A stretch of DNA of 64,000 nucleotides from Streptomyces sp. RB17 (GCF_009604455.1 NZ_WEGL01000008.1:487634-551633); one strand, 5' to 3'. Shown: positions 7,961 to 16,185, counted from the first letter of the stretch. The notes: generated by a model not told the origin, from the sequence alone. Numbers and translations: made by a program.

Positions 7961-8167
7961 TCAGAAGGTGTTGCCGACCGTGACGTTGCGGTAGTCGGCC
8001 GCGGTGTCCTCGGTGACCAGACCGGGCTGGCCGTTGAGCAGCACCGGGAAGGACGCGCCGCTGAAGGTGCGCTGCTGGGCCTGGGTGCCGTCGAGGAAGA
8101 ACGTGCAGCCGGCGCCCGCCTTCACCACCTTGAGCGTGTGGTACTGGGCCGGATCGAACGGACGCAT
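7961..8167 (-). pseudogene. C-terminal fragment of a secreted glycosidase-like protein
   Basis: Sixty-eight residues, MRPFDPAQYHTLKVVKAGAG, then CTFFLDGTQAQQRTFSGASF, then PGLVTEDTAADYRNVTVGNTF and a stop. The pattern of short beta strands with a TEDTAADYRNV motif looks like the last strands of a concanavalin/laminin-G-like module on carbohydrate-active enzymes. The frame stays open through the palindrome at 8185 but has no recognisable start, signal peptide or catalytic domain. It is treated as a remnant; the exact family is uncertain. Confidence 0.5.
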
Positions 8168-8184
8168 GCACTCGATGCCTCTCT

Positions 8185-8196
8185 GAAATCGATTTC
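8185..8196. promoter_or_regulatory. LacI-type palindrome GAAATCGATTTC, with near copy at 7818-7829
   Basis: GAAATCGATTTC is a perfect 12-bp palindrome of the kind bound by LacI-family sugar regulators. A copy with one mismatch, GATATCGATTTC, lies at 7818-7829. The two bracket the glycosidase fragment in direct orientation. They could be surviving operators of lost sugar-utilisation genes or the ends of a rearranged segment. Confidence 0.45.
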
Positions 8197-8371
8197 CGTC
8201 AGTGTGGCAACGGGGTGAGTGGGCGTCAATGGGCTGGGATCCCGGGCACCGCTGGAGGCGATCGGGGCGGTCCGGAAGCCGCGGGCACTATGCTCGTTTC
8301 ATGCCGGGGGCAGGAAGCAAGGGGTGCACCGCCGTGGTAAGTAAGGCGAACAAGTTCTGGGGCCTTGGAAG

Positions 8372-9286
8372 ATGATGAGAGAGGTCACCGCGACCCGCTA
8401 CATCGCACCCCTGCGGTCCGGCGGCTCCGTCCCCGGAGTCGTCGAGGCCGACGACCTGGGCACGTACGTCGTGAAGTTCACCGGTTCGGCGCAGGGACAC
8501 AAGGCGCTGGTCGCCGAGGTGATCGTCGGAGAGCTCGCCCGCGCGCTCGGGCTGCGCTTCCCCGAGCTGGTCCTCGTCCACTTCGACCCCACGATCGCCG
8601 CCGGCGAGCCGCACCAGGAGGTGCGGGAGCTGCACGGCGCGAGCGCGGGCGTGAACCTCGGGATGGACTACCTGCCGGGCGCACGGGACTTCACCCCGGA
8701 GATCGCCAGGGACTTCCCCGTGGACCCGCAGGAGGCGGGCCGGATCGTCTGGCTGGACGCGCTGACCGTCAACGTGGACCGTACGGTCCACAGCTCCAAC
8801 CTCATGGTCTGGCCCACGCTCGGCACCGCCCCGCCCCGCCTGTGGCTCATCGACCACGGTGCCGCCCTGGTCTTCCACCACCGCTGGGACACCACGACCC
8901 CGGGCAAGAAGTACGACTTCCGCCGGCACGCCCTCGGCCACTACGGCCCCGACGTCCGCGCCGCCGACACCGAACTGGCCCCGAGGGTGACCGAGGACCT
9001 GCTGCGCGGGATCGTCGCCGAGGTGCCGGACGCGTGGCTCGCCGAGGACGCCGGCTTCGCGACCCCGGACGACGTCCGCGCCGCCTACGTCGACTACCTC
9101 CTGGCCCGTGTGCGCCTGTCGTCCGAGTGGCTGCCCACCGACTTCCCGAGCCGCGAGCAGCTCGCGGCCGAGGAGGCCGCGCGCGCGGCGAGGACACAGG
9201 CCGGCCGCCCGGACTGGCTCAAGCGCGTCCCCGACCTGCACGGCAAGCCGGCGGCGGCACAGGACTGGTCGGTGCACCTGGGATGA
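8372..9286 (+). CDS. HipA-family kinase-like protein
   Basis: The protein has 304 residues. It matches the stand-alone HipA-like kinase family of actinobacteria: GSVPGVVEADDLGTYVVKFT is the glycine-rich/ATP lysine region, HKALVAEVIVGELARALGL follows, and VWLDALTVNVDRTVHSSNLMVW carries the catalytic Asp-Asn pair (usual pattern D-x-x-x-x-N). LWLIDHGAALVFHHRW supplies the metal-binding Asp. It lacks the N-terminal HipA subdomain and there is no HipB-like antitoxin beside it, so a classical toxin role is unlikely. Start is ATG-ATG at 8372/8375 after GGAAG. The SelW-like gene follows 10 bp later, probably on the same transcript. Substrate unknown. Confidence 0.8.
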   Translation: MMREVTATRYIAPLRSGGSVPGVVEADDLGTYVVKFTGSAQGHKALVAEVIVGELARALGLRFPELVLVHFDPTIAAGEPHQEVRELHGASAGVNLGMDYLPGARDFTPEIARDFPVDPQEAGRIVWLDALTVNVDRTVHSSNLMVWPTLGTAPPRLWLIDHGAALVFHHRWDTTTPGKKYDFRRHALGHYGPDVRAADTELAPRVTEDLLRGIVAEVPDAWLAEDAGFATPDDVRAAYVDYLLARVRLSSEWLPTDFPSREQLAAEEAARAARTQAGRPDWLKRVPDLHGKPAAAQDWSVHLG

Positions 9287-9296
9287 GGCACATCGG

Positions 9297-9572
9297 ATGA
9301 CCCACGTCGTACAGATCGAGTACTGCACACAGTGCCGCTGGCTGCCCCGCGCGGCCTGGCTGGCGCAGGAACTGCTCACCACCTTCGAGGCCGAGCTGAC
9401 CGAGCTGGCGCTCAAGCCCGGCACCGGGGGCGTCTTCGTGGTCCGGGTGGACGGCGAGGTGGTGTGGGACCGAAGGGAGCAGGGCTTCCCGGAGCCCACG
9501 GCGGTCAAGGGTCTCGTACGCGACCGAGTGGCCCCGGGGAAGTCCCTGGGCCACTCGGACAAGACCGCGTAG
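9297..9572 (+). CDS. SelT/SelW/SelH (Rdx) family thioredoxin-like protein, Cys form
   Basis: The protein has 91 residues with a thioredoxin-like fold. MTHVVQIEYCTQCRWLPRAA carries the CxxC redox motif (C10-T-Q-C13) where animal SelW has Cys-x-x-Sec; GGVFVVRVDGEVVWDRREQG and FPEPTAVKGLVRDRVAPGKS are the conserved C-terminal strands. The family is thought to act in thiol redox reactions; the bacterial partner is unknown. The ATG at 9297 follows the HipA-like stop by 10 bases. The stop lies three bases from the convergent malate synthase stop, leaving no room for a terminator. Confidence 0.85.
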   Translation: MTHVVQIEYCTQCRWLPRAAWLAQELLTTFEAELTELALKPGTGGVFVVRVDGEVVWDRREQGFPEPTAVKGLVRDRVAPGKSLGHSDKTA

Positions 9573-9575
9573 TCG

Positions 9576-11201
9576 TCAGCCCTGGAGCTGCTCGTACGCC
9601 GGAAGGGTGAGGAAGTCGGCGTAGTCCTCGTCCAGGGAGACCTTCAGCAGCAGGTCGTGGGCCTCCTGCCAGTGGCCGGCGGCGAAGGCCTGCTCACCGA
9701 TCTCCTGGCGGATGTCCGACAGTTCCTCGGCGGCGACCTTGCGGGCCAGCTCCGGCGTTGCCGTGTCGCCGTTCTCGAACTCGACGCCCGCGTTGATCCA
9801 CTGCCAGATCTGGGAGCGGGAGATCTCGGCGGTGGCCGCGTCCTCCATCAGGTTGAAGATGGCGACCGCGCCGAGCCCGCGCAGCCAGGCCTCGATGTAC
9901 CGGATGCCGACCTGGACGGCGTTGACGAGACCCGCGTACGTCGGCTTCGCGTCCAGCGAGTCGATCGCGATCAGGTCGGCGGCCGCCACGTGGACGTCCT
10001 CGCGCAGCCGGTCCTTCTGGTTCGGCTTGTCGCCGAGCACCTTGTCGAAGGACTCCATGGCGATCGGGACGAGGTCGGGGTGGGCGACCCAGGAGCCGTC
10101 GAAACCGTCGTTCGCCTCGCGGTCCTTGTCGGCGCGGACCTTCTCGAAGGCGACCTTGTTGACCTCGGCGTCCCGGCGGGACGGGATGAACGCGGCCATG
10201 CCGCCGATCGCGTGCGCGCCGCGCTTGTGGCAGGTGCGGACGAGGAGTTCGGTGTACGCGCGCATGAACGGGGCGGTCATCGTGACGGCGTTGCGGTCCG
10301 GGAGGACGAACTTCCGTCCGCCGTCACGGAAGTTCTTCACGATGGAGAACAGGTAGTCCCAGCGGCCGGCGTTCAACCCCGAGGCGTGGTCGCGGAGTTC
10401 GTAGAGGATCTCCTCCATCTCGTACGCGGCCGTGATGGTCTCGATCAGCACGGTGGCGCGGATGGTGCCCTGCGGGATGCCGAGGTGGTCCTGCGCGAAG
10501 ACGAAGACGTCGTTCCACAGGCGCGCCTCGAGGTGTGACTCGGTCTTCGGCAGGTAGAAGTACGGGCCCTTGCCGAGGTCCAGCAGCCGCTGGGCGTTGT
10601 GGAAGAAGTACAGGCCGAAATCGACGAAGGCACCCGGCACCGGCGTACCGTCGGTGTCGACCAGGTGACGCTCGTTCAGGTGCCAGCCGCGCGGCCGCAT
10701 GACGACGGTGGCGAGTTCCTCGTTGGGCCGGAGGGCGTACGTCTTGCCGGACTTCGGGTCGGTGAAGTCGATGTTCCGCGTGTAGGCGTCGATCAGGTTG
10801 GCCTGGCCGAGGACCACGTTCTCCCAGGTGGGCGCGGAGGCGTCCTCGAAGTCGGCGAGCCAGACCTTCGCGCCCGAGTTGAGCGCGTTGATCGTCATCT
10901 TGCGGTCGGTGGGGCCGGTGATCTCGACGCGCCGGTCGTTCAGCGCGGCCGGGGCCGGGGCGACCTTCCAGGAGTCGTCCGCGCGGATGGCGGCCGTCTC
11001 GGGCAGGAAGTCGAGCGTGGAGGTGCGGGCGATCTCGGCGCGGCGCTCGGCCCGGCGGGCGAGGAGTTCGTCACGGCGCGGGGTGAACCGCCGGTGCAGC
11101 TCCGCCACGAAGGCGAGCGCCGCGTCCGTGAGGACCTCTTCCTGCCGGGGCAGGGGCTCGGCGTCGACGATGGCCAGCGGGGACGGCGCTGGTGCGGACA
11201 T
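9576..11201 (-). CDS. aceB: Malate synthase A
   Basis: The protein has 541 residues, full length for the A-type enzyme. It condenses glyoxylate with acetyl-CoA to malate in the cytosol. Signatures are VWLADFEDASAPTWENVVLG, VVMRPRGWHLNERHL (catalytic Arg), PYFYLPKTESHLEARLW, TIRATVLIETITAAYEMEEI (metal-binding Glu) and MEDAATAEISRSQIWQW (catalytic Asp in EDAATAE). It faces the allantoin genes three genes away. In S. coelicolor the equivalent gene is co-regulated with allantoin degradation by AllR, which makes sense because allantoin breakdown releases glyoxylate. An AllR-like box lies at 11321-11337, 120 bp upstream of the ATG. Confidence 0.97.
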   Translation of the reverse strand: MSAPAPSPLAIVDAEPLPRQEEVLTDAALAFVAELHRRFTPRRDELLARRAERRAEIARTSTLDFLPETAAIRADDSWKVAPAPAALNDRRVEITGPTDRKMTINALNSGAKVWLADFEDASAPTWENVVLGQANLIDAYTRNIDFTDPKSGKTYALRPNEELATVVMRPRGWHLNERHLVDTDGTPVPGAFVDFGLYFFHNAQRLLDLGKGPYFYLPKTESHLEARLWNDVFVFAQDHLGIPQGTIRATVLIETITAAYEMEEILYELRDHASGLNAGRWDYLFSIVKNFRDGGRKFVLPDRNAVTMTAPFMRAYTELLVRTCHKRGAHAIGGMAAFIPSRRDAEVNKVAFEKVRADKDREANDGFDGSWVAHPDLVPIAMESFDKVLGDKPNQKDRLREDVHVAAADLIAIDSLDAKPTYAGLVNAVQVGIRYIEAWLRGLGAVAIFNLMEDAATAEISRSQIWQWINAGVEFENGDTATPELARKVAAEELSDIRQEIGEQAFAAGHWQEAHDLLLKVSLDEDYADFLTLPAYEQLQG

Positions 11202-11320
11202 GAGCTGTCACTTCCTTCAGCGGTGGCACCGGGTGCCTAGTGGCACGAATAGGGCGGACAGCGCCGACTGTGCGGGCAGGCGCTTCTGAACAGTGGATAG
11301 TAGTTTCCTCATCGTGGAAC

Positions 11321-11337
11321 TTCAATGGTTTGTTGAT
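11321..11337. promoter_or_regulatory. AllR-like box upstream of aceB
   Basis: TTCAAT-GGTTT-GTTGAT has the same architecture as the perfect TTCAAC-AGAAC-GTTGAA upstream of allB (13540-13556): TTCAA-N7-TTGA. It lies in the minus-strand leader of aceB. AllR regulation of this gene is established in S. coelicolor; the box assignment here is inference. Confidence 0.6.
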
Positions 11338-11384
11338 GTCGAGATTCTCTGAGTCGAGGCAAGGTGGCGCCCAGTGCCACCCCT

Positions 11385-11987
11385 TCACTCAAGGTGGCGC
11401 AGGTCGGCCTCGGTGTCGATGTCGTACGGCTCGGCCACGTCCGCGCACTCCACGAGCCGGATCAGGCCCGCGTGCTCCTGCAGATAGGCGCGGGCCCCAC
11501 GGTCCCCGGTGGCCGTTGCCGCGATCCCCGGCCAGTGCGCCGCGCCGAAGAGCACCGGATGGCCGCGCGTGCCGTCGTAGGCGGCCGAGACCAGCGATTT
11601 CTCGTCCTCGTAGGCGCCGAGCACGCGCGCCACGGCCGCCGGTCCGATGCCCGGCTGGTCCACAAGGCTCACCAGGGCCGCGCGCGCCCCCGTACCGGCC
11701 AGCGAGGCGAGGCCGGCGCGCAGTGAGGAGCCCATGCCCTCGGCCCAGTCCGGGTTGTCCACGAGCACGCATCCCCCGAGGTCGGCACGCCGGCGGACGT
11801 CGTCCGCCCGCGCCCCCAGCACGACGTGGATCCGGGCGCACCCGGCCGCGCGCAGCACCCCGACCGCGTGCTCGACCAGTGGGCGCCCCCGGTGCTCCAG
11901 CAGTGCCTTGGGCCGCCCGCCGAGCCGTCTGCCTCCGCCGGCGGCGAGCAGCAGCCCGGCGACCGCCGCGTGATGGTTGTCCGTCAT
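11385..11987 (-). CDS. MobA-like nucleotidyltransferase (molybdopterin cytidylyltransferase type)
   Basis: The protein has 200 residues. The N-terminal GLLLAAGGGRRLGGRPKALL is the nucleotide-binding signature of MobA-like NTP transferases; DDVRRRADLGGCVLVDNPDW, AEGMGSSLRAGLASL, AALVSLVDQPGIGP and DGTRGHPVLFGAAHWPG match the MocA/YgfJ group. These enzymes add CMP to molybdopterin for xanthine-oxidase-type enzymes. Its place in the allantoin block fits a role in making the cofactor of xanthine dehydrogenase, the step that feeds uric acid and allantoin, but no dehydrogenase gene is in the window. The stop lies just before aceB's promoter region; the ATG is at 11987. Confidence 0.85.
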   Translation of the reverse strand: MTDNHHAAVAGLLLAAGGGRRLGGRPKALLEHRGRPLVEHAVGVLRAAGCARIHVVLGARADDVRRRADLGGCVLVDNPDWAEGMGSSLRAGLASLAGTGARAALVSLVDQPGIGPAAVARVLGAYEDEKSLVSAAYDGTRGHPVLFGAAHWPGIAATATGDRGARAYLQEHAGLIRLVECADVAEPYDIDTEADLRHLE

Positions 11988-12116
11988 GCGTCCTGCATAC
12001 CTGACGGGGGATGCGGCGGCCGGTTTCCCTGGGCTGAATTTCGGTCCGCGCGGTGGCGCTCCCGGACACGGTGGCGTTTACTGACCCGCGCACGACGGAG
12101 TGTGAGGGGGAGGGCT

Positions 12117-12431
12117 GTGTTGCGGAGCTTGGGGCAGAGGCCAGTGACCGGCAGCGTCGAGGACCCGAGAGTGGCGGAACTGCGGACCGCGGTGTCCCGG
12201 CTGCGCCGCGAACTCGCCGCGCTCCCGTCCGACTTCCCCGACCGCGCCATCGCCGAGGACGAACTGGCGACGCTGGCTGCGATGGCCTCCGGCGGCTCCC
12301 CGGAGATCCCGCGCCTGCGCAGCGCCCTGTTACTGATCGCCGGCGCCATCGGTTCGGTGAGCGCCCTGGCGAGGGGGCTGGGGGACGTCCGGCAGGCGGT
12401 GGATCTGTTCGGGGAGTCGCCGAGGGCCTGA
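12117..12431 (+). CDS. Small conserved Streptomyces protein with a TTA codon
   Basis: The protein has 104 residues from a GTG at 12117, picked for the strong GGGGGAGGG ribosome site four bases upstream; a GTG at 12144 is possible. The N-terminal half (RVAELRTAVSRLRRELAALP) is a basic amphipathic helix or short coiled coil; the C-terminal half (SALLLIAGAIGSVSALARGL) is hydrophobic and could touch the membrane. It corresponds to a small uncharacterised Streptomyces family (DUF5955-like, from memory). Leu72 is encoded by TTA at 12330-12332, so translation probably depends on the developmental tRNA gene bldA. Divergent from the nucleotidyltransferase and convergent with allR. Function unknown. 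Confidence 0.7.
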   Translation: MLRSLGQRPVTGSVEDPRVAELRTAVSRLRRELAALPSDFPDRAIAEDELATLAAMASGGSPEIPRLRSALLLIAGAIGSVSALARGLGDVRQAVDLFGESPRA

Positions 12432-12453
12432 GGGCTGGGACGAGCGGCCCTGC

Positions 12454-12530
12454 TCAGGGGCGCGGGGCTGTGTCGATGTGCGGCTCCGCCGCGTGGGCGC
12501 GATCAGCCACGAAGCACCCGCACCCGCAAA
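12454..12530. repeat. Dispersed Streptomyces intergenic repeat, copy 1
   Basis: CAGGGGCGCGGGGCTG followed by ATCAGCCACGAAGCACCCGC is a recognisable member of a GC-rich intergenic repeat common in Streptomyces. A second, diverged copy lies at 28953-28990. It sits between the convergent ends of the small-protein gene and allR and may act as a terminator. Confidence 0.55.
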
Positions 12531-12553
12531 CGATCAGATCCCCCCCCGAGCGC

Positions 12554-13348
12554 TCAGGCGCCCGAACTGGCCAAAGCCTGAGACAGTTCAAGGGCGATCT
12601 GCTGCAACACCGGCACGATCTTGTCCGTAGCCGCTTCCGTGACCCGCCCGGCCGGCCCCGAGATGGAGATCGCCGCGGCCGTCGGAGACTCCGGTACGGA
12701 CACCGCCAGGCACCGCACCCCTATCTCCTGCTCGTTGTCGTCGACGGCGTACCCCAGCTGCCGTACCTCCTCCAGAGCCGTCAGGAACCCGTCGGGCGTG
12801 GTGATTGTCTTTTCCGTCGCGGCGGGCATCCCCGTACGGGACAGCAGCGCCCGTACCTCGTCATCCGGCACCCCGGCCAACAGTGCCTTGCCCACCCCGG
12901 TCGAGTGCGGCAGCACCCTGCGGCCCACCTCGGTGAACATGCGCATCGAGTGCTTCGACGGCACCTGGGCCACGTACACGATCTCGTCGCCGTCCAGCAG
13001 CGCCATGTTCGCGGTCTCGCCGGTCTCCTCGACCAGCCGCGCGAGATACGGCCGCGCCCACGTGCCGAGCAGCCGGGACGCCGACTCGCCGAGACGGATC
13101 AGCCGGGGGCCGAGCGCGTACCGCCGGTTCGGCTGCTGGCGGACGTAGCCGCAGGCGACCAGCGTGCGCATCAGCCGGTGGATGGTCGGCAGCGGCAGTC
13201 CGCTGGTCGCGGACAGCTCGCTCAGGCCGACCTCGCCTCCCGCGTCCGCCATCCGCTCGAGCAGGTCGAAGGCGCGCTCCAGGGACTGGACCCCGCCCGC
13301 GGAGGAGGGTTTGGCGGAGTCGGTGGTGCTGGCGCTGGACGTCGGCAC
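12554..13348 (-). CDS. allR: IclR-family repressor of allantoin genes, AllR type
   Basis: The protein has 264 residues. It has a winged helix at about 18-85 (SLERAFDLLERMADAGGEVG, then LSELSATSGLPLPTIHRLMR) and an IclR effector domain to residue 255 (ETANMALLDGDEIVYVAQVP, LPHSTGVGKALLAGVP, EEVRQLGYAVDDNEQEIGV, CLAVSVPE). Its position next to divergent allB and near aceB is that of AllR in S. coelicolor, which represses the allantoin genes and malate synthase and is released by glyoxylate-type effectors. The 272-bp gap to allB holds the box at 13540-13556 plus two other palindromes (ACGTAGCTACGT at 13416-13427; GGAATT-GT-AATTCC at 13438-13451) close to its own start, which could be autoregulatory. 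Confidence 0.93.
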   Translation of the reverse strand: MPTSSASTTDSAKPSSAGGVQSLERAFDLLERMADAGGEVGLSELSATSGLPLPTIHRLMRTLVACGYVRQQPNRRYALGPRLIRLGESASRLLGTWARPYLARLVEETGETANMALLDGDEIVYVAQVPSKHSMRMFTEVGRRVLPHSTGVGKALLAGVPDDEVRALLSRTGMPAATEKTITTPDGFLTALEEVRQLGYAVDDNEQEIGVRCLAVSVPESPTAAAISISGPAGRVTEAATDKIVPVLQQIALELSQALASSGA

Positions 13349-13539
13349 GGCGCTTCCTTTCGGGGCTGGCGGGAGGTCAGAAGCCTACCCGGCAGCCGGT
13401 TGACTCCCTGCTTGTACGTAGCTACGTTCTGCTTGCTGGAATTGTAATTCCGCTTTGTGGAAACGTCCAGAGTCGGAGCGGTTCGGCCGCTGTCCAGAAG
13501 TGTGCCCCTTGACGGCGGGGAAGTGGGAGTGAAGACTCC

Positions 13540-13556
13540 TTCAACAGAACGTTGAA
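13540..13556. promoter_or_regulatory. AllR-like box upstream of allB
   Basis: TTCAAC-AGAAC-GTTGAA is a perfect inverted repeat with a 5-bp spacer, 65 bp upstream of the allB start. The same pattern with two end mismatches stands upstream of aceB. Confidence 0.65.
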
Positions 13557-13620
13557 ATCCGTTACGTGGGTGTAAATCCCGTTTCTGAGGCGTAAAACGG
13601 CGGTACAGAGAGGGGTTCGG

Positions 13621-14961
13621 GTGTCCGACGCTGAACTGGTCCTGCGCTCGACGCGCGTCATCACGCCGGAAGGGACGCGGGCCGCGACGGTCACCGTGTC
13701 CGCCGGGCGGATCACGGCCGTCCTGCCCTACGACGCGGAGGTCCCGGCCGGCTCGCGGCTGGAGGACGTCGGTGACCACGTGCTGCTGCCCGGCCTGGTC
13801 GACACCCACGTGCACGTCAACGACCCGGGCCGCACCGAGTGGGAGGGCTTCTGGACGGCCACCCGCGCGGCCGCGGCCGGCGGCATCACCACGCTGGTCG
13901 ACATGCCGCTCAACTCCCTCCCGCCGACCACGACCGTCGACAACCTGCGCGTGAAGCAGGAGGTGGCCGCCGACAAGGCGCACATCGACGTCGGCTTCTG
14001 GGGTGGCGCCCTGCCCGACAACGTCAAGGACCTGCGCCCGCTGCACGACGCCGGCGTCTTCGGCTTCAAGGCCTTCCTGTCCCCGTCCGGCGCGGACGAG
14101 TTCCCGCACCTCGACCAGGACCAGCTCGACCGGTCCCTGGCGGAGATCGCCGGCTTCGGCGGCCTGCTGATCGTGCACGCCGAGGACCCGCACCACCTCG
14201 CCGCAGCCCCGCAGCACGGCGGCCCCAAGTACGCCGACTTCCTCGCCTCCCGCCCACGCGACGCGGAGGACACGGCCATCACGAACCTGATCGCGCAGGC
14301 CCGCCGCCTCCACGCACGCGTGCACGTGCTGCACCTGTCCTCCAGCGACGCGCTGCCGCTGATCCGCGCCGCCCGCGCCGAGGGCGTGCGGATCACCGTG
14401 GAGACCTGCCCGCACTACCTCACCCTGACCGCCGAGGAAGTCCCCGACGGCGCCAGCGAGTTCAAGTGCTGCCCGCCCATCCGCGAGGCCGCCAACCAGG
14501 ACCTGCTGTGGGAGGCGCTGGCCGACGGCACCATCGACTGTGTCGTCACCGACCACTCGCCCTCCACCGCCGACCTCAAGACCGACGACTTCGCCACCGC
14601 CTGGGGCGGCATCTCCGGCCTCCAGCTCAGCCTCTCCGCCACATGGACCGAGGCACGCGCGCGTGGGTACGGCCTGGAGGACGTGGTGCGCTGGATGTCC
14701 GCCAAGACCGCCGCCCTGGTCGGCCTCGGTGCGCGCAAGGGCGCCATCGCCCCCGGCCACGACGCCGACTTCGCGGTCCTCGCCCCCGACGAGACCTTCA
14801 CCGTCGACCCGGCCGGCCTGCAGCACCGCAACCGGGTCACCGCGTACGCCGGCAAGACCCTGCACGGTGTCGTGAAGTCCACCTGGCTGCGCGGCGAACG
14901 CATCGTCCACGACGGCGAGTTCACCGAGCCGAAGGGCACGCTGCTCGCCCGCCCCCAGTAA
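13621..14961 (+). CDS. allB: Allantoinase
   Basis: The protein has 446 residues, GTG start after GAGAGGGG. It opens the hydantoin ring of allantoin to allantoate. As an amidohydrolase it has the metal site DTHVHVND (residues about 61-68), the carboxylated lysine in FGFKAFLSPSGADEF (about K147), His ligands in LLIVHAEDP and RVHVLHLSSS, and the metal-binding Asp in CVVTDHSPST. The allantoicase gene follows after 52 bases on the same strand, giving the first two steps from allantoin to ureidoglycolate. Repression by AllR through the box at 13540-13556 is likely. The ureidoglycolate lyase step is not encoded in the window. Confidence 0.97.
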   Translation: MSDAELVLRSTRVITPEGTRAATVTVSAGRITAVLPYDAEVPAGSRLEDVGDHVLLPGLVDTHVHVNDPGRTEWEGFWTATRAAAAGGITTLVDMPLNSLPPTTTVDNLRVKQEVAADKAHIDVGFWGGALPDNVKDLRPLHDAGVFGFKAFLSPSGADEFPHLDQDQLDRSLAEIAGFGGLLIVHAEDPHHLAAAPQHGGPKYADFLASRPRDAEDTAITNLIAQARRLHARVHVLHLSSSDALPLIRAARAEGVRITVETCPHYLTLTAEEVPDGASEFKCCPPIREAANQDLLWEALADGTIDCVVTDHSPSTADLKTDDFATAWGGISGLQLSLSATWTEARARGYGLEDVVRWMSAKTAALVGLGARKGAIAPGHDADFAVLAPDETFTVDPAGLQHRNRVTAYAGKTLHGVVKSTWLRGERIVHDGEFTEPKGTLLARPQ

Positions 14962-15013
14962 GCCACCCCCGCATCCGCAACCGGCCGACTCCAGAAAGGA
15001 CCCCCTGATCCCC

Positions 15014-16129
15014 GTGACGGCGACACAGAGCTTCACCGGCGACGCGAACCCCTACGGAGGCGGCGACCCGTACGCGGACTACCGCACCGCCGACTTCCCC
15101 TTCACCCAGTACGCCAACCTCGCCGACCGGCAGCTCGGCGCCGGTGTCATCGCCGCCAACGACGAGTTCTTCGCCCAGCGCGAGAACCTGCTGGTGCCCG
15201 AGCCGGCCGAGTTCGACCCGGAGCACTTCGGGCACAAGGGCAAGATCATGGACGGCTGGGAGACCCGCCGCCGGCGCGGCGTCTCCGCCGAGCACCCCTG
15301 GCCGACCGCCGAGGACCACGACTGGGCGCTGGTCCGCCTCGGCGCGCCCGGGGTGATCCGCGGGATCGTCGTCGACACCGCCCACTTCCGCGGCAACTAC
15401 CCGCAGGCGGTCTCCGTCGAGGCCACGTCCGTACCCGGCTCGCCGTCCCCGGAGGAACTGCTGGGCGAGGACGTGAAGTGGACGACGGTCGTCCCGCGCA
15501 CCGCCGTCGGCGGCCATGCGGCCAACGGCTTCGAGGTCACCGTCGAGCAGCGCTTCACCCACCTGCGGGTCAACCAGCACCCCGACGGCGGCATCGCGCG
15601 CCTGCGCGTGTACGGCGAGGTCGTTCCCGACCCCGAGTGGCTCGCGGTCCTCGGCACCTTCGACGTGGTCGCCCTGGAGAACGGCGGCCGGGTCGAGGAC
15701 GCCTCCAACCTCTTCTACTCCCCGGCCACCAACACCATCCAGCCGGGCCGCTCCCGCAAGATGGACGACGGCTGGGAGACCCGCCGCCGCCGCGACCAGG
15801 GCAACGACTGGATCCGCTACCAGCTCGTCGGCCAGTCCCAGATCCGCGCGATCGAGATCGACACGGCCTATCTGAAGGGCAACAGCGCGGGCTGGGCGTC
15901 GGTGTCGGTGAAGGACGGCGAGCACGGCGACTGGACCGAGGTCCTCCCGCGCACCCGCCTGCAGCCCGACACCGACCACCGCTTCGTGCTCCCGGCCCCG
16001 GCCGTCGGCACGCACGCGCGGATCGACATCTTCCCCGACGGCGGCATCTCCCGCCTGCGCCTGTTCGGCTCGCTGACCGAGCAGGGCGCGGCCGGCCTCG
16101 CCGCCCGGCACCAGGAACTGGGCGGCTGA
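15014..16129 (+). CDS. alc: Allantoicase
   Basis: The protein has 371 residues. It hydrolyses allantoate to ureidoglycolate and urea. It shows the internal duplication typical of the family: two beta-jelly-roll repeats, each with the same signature, KIMDGWETRRRRG near residue 77 and KMDDGWETRRRRD near residue 250; RLRVYGEV and RLRLFGSL close the two halves. Start is a GTG at 15014; AAAGGA lies about 15 bases upstream. It is co-transcribed with allB and ends in a strong terminator at 16145-16185. The urea and glyoxylate produced connect to urease (outside) and to malate synthase nearby. Confidence 0.96.
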   Translation: MTATQSFTGDANPYGGGDPYADYRTADFPFTQYANLADRQLGAGVIAANDEFFAQRENLLVPEPAEFDPEHFGHKGKIMDGWETRRRRGVSAEHPWPTAEDHDWALVRLGAPGVIRGIVVDTAHFRGNYPQAVSVEATSVPGSPSPEELLGEDVKWTTVVPRTAVGGHAANGFEVTVEQRFTHLRVNQHPDGGIARLRVYGEVVPDPEWLAVLGTFDVVALENGGRVEDASNLFYSPATNTIQPGRSRKMDDGWETRRRRDQGNDWIRYQLVGQSQIRAIEIDTAYLKGNSAGWASVSVKDGEHGDWTEVLPRTRLQPDTDHRFVLPAPAVGTHARIDIFPDGGISRLRLFGSLTEQGAAGLAARHQELGG

Positions 16130-16144
16130 CCCACCCCCTGTCCG

Positions 16145-16185
16145 CGCGGGGCGCTCCGGCCTGGACAGCACTGGGGCGCCCCGCG
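16145..16185 (+). terminator. Hairpin terminator after alc
   Basis: CGCGGGGCGC (16145-16154) pairs perfectly with GCGCCCCGCG (16176-16185) around a 21-base loop, 16 bases after the alc stop. Confidence 0.75.

Noticed and set aside
8372..9286. HipA toxin-antitoxin system
   Set aside because: No HipB-like gene is adjacent and the protein lacks the N-terminal HipA subdomain; it belongs to the stand-alone kinase group.
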